This document shows, piece after piece, positions 33,788 through 43,210 of a stretch of DNA of 64,000 bases. This DNA comes from Rhynchospora pubera (lineage: Eukaryota > Streptophyta > Magnoliopsida > Poales > Cyperaceae): contig CM051459.1 in NCBI GenBank assembly GCA_028095005.1, positions 317,380,513 to 317,444,512 on the forward strand. The letters run 5' to 3'. Each line of letters starts with the position of its first letter. Position 1 is the stretch's first letter. The position numbers and the translations under genes are program-made. The notes beneath the pieces were generated by a model that saw nothing but the letters and a program-made list of their open reading frames with translations, searched no databases and was not told where the DNA came from.

Positions 33788-35392
33788 TATGGCTGCAAAA
33801 CGATCGAAACAGTAACGAAACTAGAATGTTTTGTTAACCGTTTCATTTCGTTGACGAAACTGACTATTAATTTCGTTAACCATTTTGTTTTAGATGAAAC
33901 GATCGAAATTGATGAAATTTTCGTGATTTATACATGAACGAAACCGTTTCATTATTTCATTAACCGTTTCGTTTTTTAAAATGCAACCATATAATTGTCA
34001 CGTCCCGCACCAACGGATCAATGAATGCGAGCTGAAACGGTATCTTTTGCATTCATCCGACAACTCATCAACCTACATCGCACCAGAAAAACAAACAGAA
34101 TCTGTTAACAAACTCAATAATCAAACTTAATAATCAGTTATTTACTGACTTAATTAATTAACATGGTAACTTCAATATACTCAGATTAATCCACAAATTT
34201 TACACTATATTTACTGATATAAACGGGTCCAAGATTTTTCAAATATCAATACAGCCAATCAGAATAGTTCTTCAGCAATAATCAAATTTTAAATCTTAAA
34301 CCAAAAATCAGTTCACAGAGTAATACACTTATTTTACGAGCTAGTCTGTCTTCCAATACAATCAATCAATTTGAATCGTGAATCAGCTTTTATGGAAATT
34401 GCCAACGGTTGATAGCATTATTTACAAAGTCATGCGCAACCGTAGTCGGTGCCCTTCATGTCTGATGAAATTTCAGGATAACTTTAAGACATACGCAATC
34501 GTAGTCGGTGCCCTTTATATATGTCTTAAAGGTTGCTCAAGTTACAATCAGTCTAGTCAACATTTTCCTAAAACATCTAAATTTTTATTTTACTTGATAA
34601 ACAATACATGTACCATATCAATATATCATGATGCTGGATTTCATCCATTTCGTATAATTAGACAAAAAAAATTAATTACACTCACACCTTCGTAACAAAA
34701 TATAATATCAGAATTTCAATTATCACAATTTCATTTATGTACTAAATTTGAACTTGCAACACTCAAATATCATAGAAGACACTCGAAGAACTAAAGCTCC
34801 ATATCTGATACAGACATACATATAAAATTGAAACAAAACTTACGCTCAATCAACTATTTACAATTGAAAAATCATAACATCGAGATAACAGATTTCATAC
34901 TTAACTTAGATAAAAGACAGTGTTATACCGCCAATTCCAAAACTAGCTCCATCATTTCCTCTTGCTATATCATCAGATTTCTTTCTCCTACTTTCAACTT
35001 CTTACTCCACCAATATCACTGATATATCCTCCTTGATACCTTCACTCTCCTCCGTTATTTCATATTATTATTTTCTTTTACTTTTCGGAGAAGATCTGAA
35101 GATAATAAGAAATAAAATCATTTCATGGTGATGGTCTTTTTTTTTTTTGGGTGCTATATCGAAGGCTTTACAAGTAAAAGCAAGACACGTAGGTGCACAG
35201 TAGCAAGAATTTGTTCGGTCATCATTTTCATTTCATTTTTCTTTTTCTATTCCTCAACATTTCAGTCAAATATTGGTCAACATAATAAAATTCTGGTCAA
35301 AGTTGGTCAACAATTCAAAGTCAGGTCAAACATTGATCAAACTAATGGGGCGTTACAATAACGGTCGAAACGAATTCCATTTTCAGCCCTAA
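33788..35392. mobile_element. hAT-like cgaaacg-rich element split by a solo LTR
   Basis: The left piece (about 33788-33995) starts atggctgcaaaacg and is crowded with aaccgtttcgtt motifs. The right piece (35358-35392) ends attttcagccctaat, the inverse terminus. Between them lies the LTR at 33996-35357. Related cgaaacgg-rich elements occur at 46286-46560, 46660-46945 and 48190-48474. The target duplication is degraded. Confidence 0.5.
33991..35362. mobile_element. Solo LTR, 1,362 bp
   Basis: The block starts TGTCACGTCCCGC at 33996 and ends GGGGCGTTACA at 35357, imperfect inverted termini of the TG...CA form typical of plant Ty3-type LTRs. Flanks are ataat and ataac (four of five bases). A TATA-like gacatatataaaggg lies on the minus strand near 34513, so the LTR is probably in minus orientation. 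A direct repeat (cgcaa(c)cgtagtcggtgccctt) sits nearby at 34436 and 34494. No internal retrotransposon genes remain. Confidence 0.6.
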
Positions 35393-35478
35393 TGGTACGG
35401 ATAATTAGTATCTATCGTTCACCTAAATACCATTTAACCATCCAACAGACTTTTACTGGACCAGCGACTGGCCTAGTC

Positions 35479-35556
35479 TATATATTTCGGTCTAAAACTC
35501 CTCTCTGTTTCCACCAAAGCCTTTATTTCTTATCTCTAGACAACGATGACAAATGT
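35479..35556 (+). promoter_or_regulatory. Candidate TATA box and leader left of the 7.5-kb element
   Basis: TATATATTT at 35479-35487 is followed by a pyrimidine-rich leader-like stretch (cctctctgtttccacc) and an ATG at 35546. The direct repeat tagaagaga comes directly after, at 35557. If the 7.5-kb insert is ignored, this leader leads straight into the presequence-like exon at 43111, in frame with the ATG at 35546. Inference only. Confidence 0.35.
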
Positions 35557-35813
35557 TAGAAGAGAGGGGAAATTGTTTTTATGCCACTCCAAAAGAAGGA
35601 AATTGTGAAAATGTCACTCAAAAGTTAATTCTTCTATAAATGCCACTATGACCATATAAAAGTGCTACATGAACCCCAAGAATTGTCCCCAAGAAGAACC
35701 GGATGGTATAATCAAACCTGAAAAGGCCGACCTAGAATATTTTTGAAATAAAAGTCATTTAAGAATAAACAAGTAGAAATTCTAAAAATCCTTACAAAAG
35801 TTTAATTTTCTTT

Positions 35814-36221
35814 ATGAGTGACTGGCGCCTCAGTGCAAACAGTACAATTTACAAAGAAGCGCTTAAGGCAACAGAAACAATCCACCAACCGGCGGTCGGT
35901 TTTGTCAGACCACAAGACATCACCGGTCGAGCAATAGACGTACAATTTAAGCAAAATAACACAATTATCCAATTGTTGCTTAAATTAACTGAAGAAGTTG
36001 AAGATCTGAAAGCAGCAATTAAGAAAATAGAAGCTACGAAAGGAAAGGAAGTCACTCAACCTGACGACCTGACTGACTCCCTAGATCAGATCCAGCAACA
36101 ACTTCAGAAGCTGAGCTTAGGAGAGCCTAGCAAGCCGGTAGTACCGAAACCGAAAGGCAAACTTTTTGTGTTCAAAAACCCAAAAGAAATATTTGAAGCT
36201 GAGAAAAAGAAGGCAACATGA
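35814..36221 (+). CDS. Pararetrovirus P2-like protein, intact (135 aa)
   Basis: This matches the second small ORF of badnaviruses and tungroviruses in size, position and build: a short N-terminal part, a predicted coiled coil around residues 40-105 (alternating hydrophobic residues with many E, K and Q), and a basic Pro/Lys-rich C terminus. In the family this product is a virion-associated, nucleic-acid-binding protein. Its TGA overlaps the next start as ATGA (36218-36221), the arrangement linked to leaky scanning in these viruses. A further ATGA overlap at its own start (35814) is seen, but no P1 frame precedes it. It is the only intact viral frame. Confidence 0.7.
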   Translation: MSDWRLSANSTIYKEALKATETIHQPAVGFVRPQDITGRAIDVQFKQNNTIIQLLLKLTEEVEDLKAAIKKIEATKGKEVTQPDDLTDSLDQIQQQLQKLSLGEPSKPVVPKPKGKLFVFKNPKEIFEAEKKKAT

Positions 36222-36442
36222 GCAGAACACAAACAACAACAGAGGCAGCAAGACCATCAGTGTCAGAAAGAGACACAAATCAAACCCCTACTGTTGAAGA
36301 TCAGATCCGTGGCTATCGCCTTAGATCTAGACTTAGATTTGAAGCTCAAAGAAGGCTCCCTGGTCAATCTCGACGGTACCAGCGAAGCCTTGAGTCACAA
36401 ATGAATCCTGATGCTGAGCTCAACATCTCCCAATACAAATGA
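36218..36442 (+). pseudogene. Polyprotein N-terminal piece
   Basis: The frame starts at the ATGA overlap with the P2-like ORF and runs 74 codons to the first in-frame stop. It is Arg/Gln-rich, with an IRGYRLRSRLR segment, which resembles the start of badnavirus polyproteins. After the TGA at 36440-36442 the same frame continues directly into the movement-protein region. Confidence 0.7.
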
Positions 36443-37285
36443 GCACAGCAAGTCCCAGCAGAAACTCTGTACCAATCCGGATGGTCAGAAAGCAGACACC
36501 GGGTATACCAACATTACTCGGATGAAAGAACATTGGTCACAGATGGCCAGCAAGTAGAGTTACCTTTCATTTCTGAAGAAAGCTTTAACAGGCTTTTACA
36601 GGAAGGGCTCCAACATTTGCATATCGGACTAATTATGGTTCGGTTATACACGCTGCACAGGCGGAGTGCAGGTGTGAATGCACTAGTGTTAATCAGGGAC
36701 ACTAGATGGAGAGATGATAGAGCTGTTATTAGCTCTATGGAAATGGATCTTACATCTGGAACGCAGTTGGCATATACTGCTCCAGATATGACTCTAAGTA
36801 TCCATGACTTTAGAGATCACATTCAACTAGTGATTAAAACTCATGGGTATGAGGGATGGCAAGGTGGTGAGAGTAATCTTTTACTCTCAAGATCCCTAAT
36901 TGGACGACTATCCAATACAAGCCACACAAATTACAGATACAATGTTCAGAACGTGGCGGACCACCTGGCAAGCCGAGGAGTTCAGGCCATCCCTGGCTCG
37001 CAAAGGACAACTACAGAACTCCAAGGAAGACAATGGCTTGTGAGACCATCTGTTATCTCACGAATCCAGAATCCCCAAGCAGCACGAATTCGAGCAAGGA
37101 CAGACGGCTCATTGTCTGTCAGATTTTCGGGGTATGCATCAACAACCCCCGAACAAGAAGCTATTCATGGAGAAAATGATGAGGAAGAACTCGAACAAGA
37201 ATTCATCAATCTACTCACAACAGATGATGATTGGCCATACGAAGATGATCCAGAATTCTCAAAAATCTATTCAGACCCTGAATAA
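36443..37285 (+). pseudogene. Movement-protein region of the polyprotein
   Basis: The segment carries the conserved block of the caulimovirid 30K-type movement protein: HIGLIMVRLYTLHRR, a DTRWRDDR stretch, then GTQLAYTAPDM and RSLIGRLSNTS. In this family the protein forms tubules through plasmodesmata for cell-to-cell spread. The tail (about 37140-37282) is acidic. The frame ends at a TAA (37283-37285) and continues beyond it without a shift. Confidence 0.85.
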
Positions 37286-38530
37286 TTCAGTGAAGATGAT
37301 GAGACGGAGCAAAATGATGGTTCCTTATTAGAAAAATGGTTCCTAGCAATACTCAAAGCCGAACAAACTGAACCAACAGTTGAAATGATGGAACCAATAA
37401 ATCTGTATCAATGGTTTGCTATTGAACAACTAGACAACGAAGGCGAACTCGTGCAAATGACATTTGCAGAGTTTAATTGGCTAGAAACCATTGATGCAGA
37501 AAGTGAGTGGTTTGAGGAACAAGCCCTCATGATTACTTGTCAATGGGATGAGTCAGACGAAGATGAGACACTCTCTACGGTGCAATTCCTATCTCAATTA
37601 GATGCACCGGCAAACCGAGATGAAGACTTGCTAAGTCTTCTAGCGAAAGGTGGTGGGGAAGATGCCAGTTCCCCAAATTCCAAAACAAAGTGGGACGAAG
37701 ACCTATTCGAGACGGTTTATATGGTAGAAGAGATGGAATACCCACAATTCAAAAATCTCAAAAAGAAAGTGGAGACGGTACTCTCAACCGCAGAATCTTC
37801 ACTCACAAGGATACCACCTGAACCAATCATGGGACCAGCCATGTACCCAACTGGTTCAAGACAACCCCAGAATCCCCAAATTCCGGAGATAAAAGCACGG
37901 TTGGGCAATATTCGCGGTGGTTATGCAAGGCAAATGAACGAAAGGTTTAATCTGCCAACAGCCCAAGCCAGTCAAGGCGCAATCCTGATTTTACCAGAAG
38001 ATATTGGGCTGTACTCAGAAATTATCTCCCGATGGGAATCAATCACGCTCAACCTGATAAATGAGAAAAACTGGGCAGATAACAAATCAAAGGTCAACTA
38101 CATCGAAAATCTCTTAGGTGAAACGGAGAAAAAGACCTGGATTCAGTGGAGAATGGCATTCCCCACTAAATATAAAGAACTAGTGAACATCGCCGATGAT
38201 CCGCAAAATGTAATATTACAAATCAGACGAATGTTCCTGTTGGAGGATCCAACAACCGGATCCACTGAAGAGCAAGATCGAGCGTACAACGACCTGAAGA
38301 GGCTTTCATGCCACAATGTGAAAGATCTTTTCGACTATATAAACGATTGTAAGATCTTAGCGGCAAAATCAGGAAGAATGTACATATCTCCTGAACTCTC
38401 AACAAAATTTTTCAGAAAAATGCCTCCGATCATTGGTGGAGAAATTGAGAAGGCATTTACTGAGAAATACCCAGGTAATACTGTAGGGGTTATTCCAAGA
38501 ATACATTTCACCTACCAGTACCTGGCATAG
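37286..38530 (+). pseudogene. Capsid-protein region of the polyprotein
   Basis: An acidic N-terminal part (to about 37740) precedes the conserved badnavirus-type capsid core, including ISRWESITLNLINEKNW, ENLLGETEKKTWIQWRMAFP, and RMFLLEDPTTGS with AAKSGRMY and FFRKMPPIIGGE. The first 33 codons follow the TAA at 37283 in the same frame. A TAG at 38528-38530 ends the open stretch ahead of the zinc knuckle. Confidence 0.85.
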
Positions 38531-39328
38531 CAGTGTAAGAGAGTTGCACTCCAAAGAAGCCACAAAGATCTCTCATTTTGTAGCCGCATACCAGTGCCAG
38601 GTTATTATCAAAAGAACAAGAAGTATGGTCTTAGAAAGGCAAAGACATACCGAGGAAAACCACATGATACGCACATCAGGGTATTCAAAAGGAAGCATGC
38701 AGATAAAGTAAGAAAATGCAAGTGATTTATATGTGGAGAAGAAGGACATTTTGCCCGCAACTGCACAAGACAAAAGGGCAACATTGCAAGAGCAGCCATA
38801 GTCGAAAATCTAGATCTAGATGACGACTGGGATGTGCTCTCGGTAGATCAAAATGAACCAGATAGTGATGCAATCTGTTCATTTTCTGAAGGGGAAGGAA
38901 GTACTGATCATTCTTTAATGGCTGGTATAAATGAGGTACCATACGAAACCGCAATGATGATAACAAATGAAGAAATCTCATGGCGGGTAGTGATCTCAGT
39001 GCCTCAAGAAATCCAAAACTGCGCGCATCAATGGGAGGATAACAGTCCAGTGGCGCAAGAATTCATGAAGTGTCTGTTCTGCAAAGAACAGACTAATCCA
39101 AGGATGAGAGCACATTGCAGTATATGTCGTCTGACTGTCTGCCCGATGTGTTCAAGATTCAACCTGGGAAGAAGACTAACAATACAAAAATCAAATCCCC
39201 AGTATGACAACAAAGATACCCTAATCAATGAGCTGATGGGGTATACAAATTTCCTCTTAGCAGAAAATCAAAGGTTAAAGGAAAGAATTGAAGAATTGGA
39301 GATGAGAAAGGATCGGGACGAAATGTGA
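38531..39328 (+). pseudogene. Zinc-knuckle and spacer region of the polyprotein
   Basis: A basic stretch leads to a CCHC zinc knuckle, the nucleic-acid-binding motif at the capsid C terminus. The TGA at 38723-38725 falls where the knuckle should begin, so the motif is visible only from its second cysteine (CGEEGHFARNC). Downstream is an acidic spacer and a second Cys-rich stretch (CLFCKEQ, then CSICRLTVCPMC near 39070-39150) followed by a short coiled coil. Ends at the TGA at 39326. Confidence 0.75.
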
Positions 39329-39682
39329 GATCCAACAAAAGGAAAAGCCTCGGAAAAGCCAATTCTTGAAGGAGTAGATTCGGATGACGAATCAATTGAA
39401 AACTATATCCAGAAACAAAATGGAGTAGTAATCAAGATGCTGACAGATAGAAACGAATACATTAGTACCCAAATTTCAGATCCAAAAAAAGGGAAAAGAG
39501 TCTTAAAGAGACTCTATAATATTGAGCTGACAATGGAAATACTAGGGGTTGAGAAGTTCAAAATCCAAGCAATCTTGGATACTGGCGCAACAGTTTGCTG
39601 CATAGACCAGAATGCAGTTCCAAAAGAAGCTTTGGAACCAAGTGCGTACCCCATTCAAATCAACGGGGTTAACTCTCCTTAA
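39329..39682 (+). pseudogene. Aspartic-protease region of the polyprotein
   Basis: The retroviral-type protease signature is visible as ILDTGATVCCID, with the catalytic DTG at 39578-39586. The domain would process the polyprotein. The frame stops at a TAA (39680-39682), after which it resumes with the rest of the protease domain (MLIGCNFI-type segment near 39790). Confidence 0.8.
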
Positions 39683-41620
39683 ATAGCCAACCAAAAACTC
39701 AAAGGCGGAATAATGGCTATCGAGGAAAATCGTTTTCGTATCCCTTTCACTTATGCATTCCCAATGGAGCAGAGGGATGGGATCCAAATGCTGATTGGTT
39801 GCAATTTCATCCGAGCCATGCAAGGAGGGCTTAGGATTGAGGGCCAAATGGTAACATTTTACAAAAATGTTACAACAATCGCGACAAAAGTTGACGCTGA
39901 GGTGGCAGCTTTAGCAGCAATCGAAGAACTAGAGCTGTCTGAGCTAGAATATTTTGAGATTCAGAGAATCACTGCATACTCTTGTGGTGAAGAATCGCAA
40001 AAATTCAAGGAAAGGTTCAGACCCCTTTTGGAGAGATTAAAAGAACAAGGGTATATTGGAGAAAATCTTCTCCAACACTGGGAAAAGAATCGGGTTAAGT
40101 GCAAGTTAGACATTATCAACCCGGCTATCACAATCCAAGATAAGCCCCTGAAACATGTCACACCAACAATGAAAGAGCAATTTGACAAGCATGTTCAGGC
40201 GCTACTCAAGATTGGAGTGATACGACCCAGTAAGAGCCGACACAGAACCATGGCAATAATGGTAAACTCAGGTACATCAATAGATCCAAAGGCTGGTGCT
40301 GAAATCAGAGGCAAGGAGCGTATGGTATTTAATTACCGCACCCTCAATGATAATACCCACAAAGACCAATACAGCTTGCCAGGAATTAATGCCATCCTTA
40401 AGAAAATCGGCAATAATCGAATTTACTCGAAATTCGACTTAAAAAGTGGGTTCCATCAGGTGGCAATGGATCCTGAATCGGTTGAGTGGACGGCCTTTGT
40501 CGTTCCAAATGGCTTGTATGAATGGCTAGTTATGCCATTCAGGTTGAAAAATGCACCAGCAATTTTTCAAAGAAAGATGGACGACTGCTTCCGGGGAACG
40601 AAAAACTTCATAGCAGCCTACATCGATGATATACTGGTGTTTTCTGAAGATGAAGAACAGCATGCCAAACACTTGGAGGCTATGCTGACAATTTGTGAGA
40701 AATGGGGGCTTGTACTCTCCCCAACTAAAATGAAAATAGATGTACAGGAAATCGAATTTCTGGGTGCAGTTATTGGAAACAGAAAAATCAAACTTCAGCC
40801 TCACATAATCAAGAAGATCATTTCTTTCGATGAAGAAAAATTGAAAGATAAGGCTGGTATGAGATCATGGCTTGGCATTCTCAACTACGTCAGATCATAC
40901 ATACCAAACTTGGGGACATTACTTGGGCCATTATATTCAAAAACAAGCGAACACGGTGACAAAAGGCTCAAAAGCTCAGACTATGTGATTATCAGAAAGG
41001 TCAAACAAGCGGTGCAGCAGCTACTAGATCTCGAGCTTCCTCCGGAAGGATCCTACATCATCCTTAAAACAGACGGATGCATGGAAGGGTGGGGCGGAGT
41101 ATGCAAATGGAAGAAAGCAAAGCATGACCCCCGAAATACGGAGAAAGTTTGTGCGTATGCAAGCGGGAAATTCCCAGTTATTAAATCCACAATAGATGCA
41201 GAGATCTATGCTTGCATGGAAACAATGAAGGCACTTAAGATTCACTACCTGGATCAAAAGGAGATCACTCTCAGAACTGATTGTCAGGCCATAATCAGTT
41301 TCTATAACAAGTCAGCACAAAACAAACCTTCAAGAGTCCGATGGATTAATTTTGTTGACTTTGTTATAGGAACAGGAGTGCAAGTAAATTTCGAGCATAT
41401 TGATGGCAAAATGAATGTACTAGCTGATTCGTTATCACGATTAACAGCAAATATGGTGAAAATCGGAAATTGCTATTTCGCTGATGAACAATTGGTCGAT
41501 TTAGAGAAGTTGCTCGAAAAAACAAAAAGAGCTCCTGAGGAAATAATCAAGCATCTGGCAACAATTATCGGGCATATTGATAATATGCTAGATGAAAAAC
41601 CTTTCTTTCAAAACCTCTAG
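39683..41620 (+). pseudogene. Reverse transcriptase and RNase H region of the polyprotein
   Basis: This 635-codon open stretch (from an internal ATG at 39713) has RT motifs in order: SKFDLKSGFHQVAM, AFVVPNGLYEWLVMPF, and the YIDD active site at 40619-40630. RNase H follows, with TDGCMEGWGG, DAEIYACMETM, LRTDCQAI and a final ADSLSRL, so the four acidic catalytic positions appear present. The segment after LVMPF reads FRLKNAP where most relatives have FGLKNAP. The domain is therefore largely preserved although the polyprotein upstream is broken. Confidence 0.9.
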
Positions 41621-41712
41621 AGCAAGGCGAAAAGCGGGCATGGTGGACCGCTGGAAAAATCCACTATATCCTGTATCTTAGGAACTGTCTGGTAGTAATC
41701 TACGGAAAGCTA

Positions 41713-41770
41713 CTGACATTTTTAGTTTTCTTATAATTTTTATTTTGTGTGAATTTTATTTTTTTTTTAG
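41713..41770 (+). promoter_or_regulatory. Branch-site and splice-acceptor-like signal before viral ORF4
   Basis: A CTGAC branch-site match at 41713-41717 is followed by a T-rich tract and ttttttttttag ending at 41770, four bases before the ORF4 ATG. The tungrovirus RTBV makes its ORF4 from a spliced mRNA, so an acceptor in this position is expected for that type of expression. The donor would lie in the leader and is not identified. Confidence 0.5.
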
Positions 41771-41774
41771 AAAA

Positions 41775-42202
41775 ATGGTGCTTGATCATCTGAGGAACCT
41801 TATGAGAATCCATGAAAGAAGTCCAACAACCGTGTTCAGACCAGGAAGCCGGCAAGCATTTCAGCAAGCCGAAAGATGGGCAACCTCAGGAAGAGAGTTA
41901 GACTCTCTTCGGGATTATGAAATAATAACTGATGACCTACTAACAATGTACCCACGGTCTTTCAGTGGGAAGGAACTATGCTACTTAAGCTTGAGGAACT
42001 TCATAAGGAGCAAATAGAAAGGACCATTGATGAAGTCGAAAGGCTTATAGTCTTGAGTTATTTGCAGAAGATTCGTCTAGAGCAGAAGGCATCCAAAGAC
42101 AACTGGGCTAGTACTGCACTAGGACCAGTTAATCATAACATTGATAAGCTGTTAGTAATTCACCAAAAGATGCGATCGATCCAGCAAGGCCATTATTATT
42201 AG
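41775..42202 (+). pseudogene. Viral ORF4-like frame with a frameshift
   Basis: A frame opens at ATG 41775 and runs to a stop at 42017; a second frame opens by about 41978 and runs to 42202 (TAG). The overlap and similar character of the two parts (charged, alpha-helical, for example LEELHKEQIERTIDEVERL in the second) suggest one former ORF of about 140 codons broken by an indel near 41970-41990. A non-overlapping ORF downstream of the polyprotein is a tungrovirus trait, but this product is much shorter than RTBV P4 and I see no recognisable family. Confidence 0.55.
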
Positions 42203-42479
42203 TGAGTCCCACCATCATAAGGGAATCACATTATTGTGTTTGCTTTCGGTGCCACTACGGTAGTGCGCATCTTTTCTTTTTCTTTATTCCCTGCCACATG
42301 GGTTGGCACGAAATTAGTGGTTTGCTTTTATTTCTTTTGGGCAATTATTGTACTAAAAGATGCCCACTAGTTTGCTAAGGACATACCAACTGTGGTAGAC
42401 GAATAATTGAAATGGACGATGGGGCCCATATGCGCACCCGCATTCAATTATCGAGCTCACCAACCGGTAGCGTTCCTTT

Positions 42480-42487
42480 TATATAAG
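42480..42487 (+). promoter_or_regulatory. Viral TATA box
   Basis: TATATAAG lies in the intergenic region after ORF4, in a context typical of a pararetroviral full-length-transcript promoter, about 170 bases before the primer-binding site. The poly(A) signal follows at 42557. Confidence 0.7.
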
Positions 42488-42556
42488 TAGTAGGATGTTT
42501 CACTAAGAGGTCATCACCCAACTTAGTAATCATCTCTTCTTCTCTTGCCAGAAATC

Positions 42557-42562
42557 AATAAA
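42557..42562 (+). terminator. Viral poly(A) signal
   Basis: AATAAA follows the TATA box by about 75 bases. In caulimovirids the signal lies just after the transcription start and is bypassed on the first pass, giving a terminally redundant RNA. Its position here fits that layout. Confidence 0.6.
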
Positions 42563-42651
42563 ATTTCCTCATTTTCCTCTCAAAACTTTGGAACCAGTAT
42601 TCATTAGTAATCAGAAGTTTCAAAGTCGATCCCATCGCTATTATTCTATTC

Positions 42652-42663
42652 TGGTATCAGAGC
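42652..42663 (+). other. Primer-binding site for initiator tRNA-Met
   Basis: TGGTATCAGAGC is complementary to the 3' end of plant initiator tRNA-Met and is the standard origin of minus-strand DNA synthesis in caulimovirids. It marks position 1 of the conventional genome map. Leader-like sequence continues to about 42900. Confidence 0.85.
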
Positions 42664-43094
42664 GAGGTTTGTTTTCTTAATATTATGGCTTTCTAATTTC
42701 CTAATTATTCTGGGTAGGCACCTAGGGGGAGATTATACCAAACCAATAAAATTGTTTAAATTAATCAACCAGAAAACGTCAGTTAAAAGTGAAATTTTAA
42801 GGAACCAAAAGAATCATCCTGCCGTACAGTATCTAGGAAAAAGGGGAAGATCGCGAGTAAACACGATGATGTGAGGTTATAACCAAAGTAAACCAACTTA
42901 AAATTGGCAAAGTAAAGAAAGATTAATTAATAATCTGAGTACACAGTTTTTGGTACATATAGCAGAAAATTTTACTCAAAGTGACAAAATCATAAGGGTG
43001 ATCATATTTTTGAATGGCAAAAACAGAAGGTTTAACTTTCGGATGACAATTGCTAGATTTCACAAATTTTGAGTGGCACAGAAAAAATTAACCC
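42664..43094. other. Viral leader remnant and right end of the enclosing element
   Basis: 42664 to about 42940 looks like viral leader, with no ORF1 in it. From about 42950 the text changes to transposon-type subterminal repeats (gtcactttgag, gaatggcaaaaac, ttttgagtggcaca on one strand or the other) ending at 43094. The exact junction is not visible by eye. Confidence 0.45.
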
Positions 43095-43110
43095 TAGAAG
43101 AGAAGTATCA

Positions 43111-43210
43111 ATGGCAGCCCGAGCAACGTTGGCTTCGATGGCACACGTGGCGCTCGCTGACACTCCGACAGCGCAGATCGTTCCCAGGCGAGGCATGGCT
43201 AGTGCTGAAG
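43111..43210 (+). CDS. Presequence-like first exon, possibly separated from its promoter
   Basis: An ATG at 43111 opens 33 codons rich in Ala, Arg and Ser (MAARATLASMAHVALADTP, then a PRRGMASAE end) and stops at a donor-type junction, gaag|gtacct. The composition and the RRGMASA motif resemble a plant mitochondrial targeting presequence. The right copy of the 9-bp duplication ends seven bases before this ATG. A reading frame from ATG 35546, left of the inserted element, would be in frame with it if the insert were absent. The following exon was not found, so the identity of the gene is open. Confidence 0.4.

Larger units (their letters stand above)
36218..41620 (+). pseudogene. Endogenous badnavirus/tungrovirus-like polyprotein, broken by six stops
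   Basis: One reading frame runs for about 1,800 codons, the length of badnavirus ORF3 polyproteins. Domain order is N-terminal leader, movement protein, capsid, zinc knuckle, aspartic protease, reverse transcriptase and RNase H. In-frame stops lie at 36440 (TGA), 37283 (TAA), 38528 (TAG), 38723 (TGA), 39326 (TGA) and 39680 (TAA). I found no frameshift in the 5.4 kb, so all damage to reading is by stop codons. The copy cannot make the full polyprotein. The separate pieces are entered below. Confidence 0.9.
35557..43103. mobile_element. Mutator-like element enclosing an endogenous pararetrovirus
   Basis: The perfect 9-bp repeat tagaagaga flanks the segment (35557-35565 and 43095-43103). Inward, the left end reads ggggaaattgtttttatgcc and the inverse of the right end reads gggttaattttttctgtgcc, both followed by act. 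These match the ends of the 0.9-kb element at 2389-3323 (atgccact family). A second subterminal layer also matches, with ttgtgaaa, gtcactc/gtcatcc and aagttaattcttct / aagttaaaccttct. The first ~100 and last ~130 bases look like transposon ends, and the 7.2 kb between is viral. Either the virus integrated into an existing transposon or a transposon mobilised viral DNA; the sequence does not decide. A plant-virus remnant: described only. Confidence 0.7.

Noticed and set aside
36514..41257. Minus-strand frames opposite the viral polyprotein
   Set aside because: Antisense shadows; no caulimovirid gene is known on that strand.
42652..42663. Primer-binding site read as that of an LTR retrotransposon
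   Set aside because: No LTR pair surrounds it, and it lies downstream of a viral TATA box and poly(A) signal in caulimovirid order.
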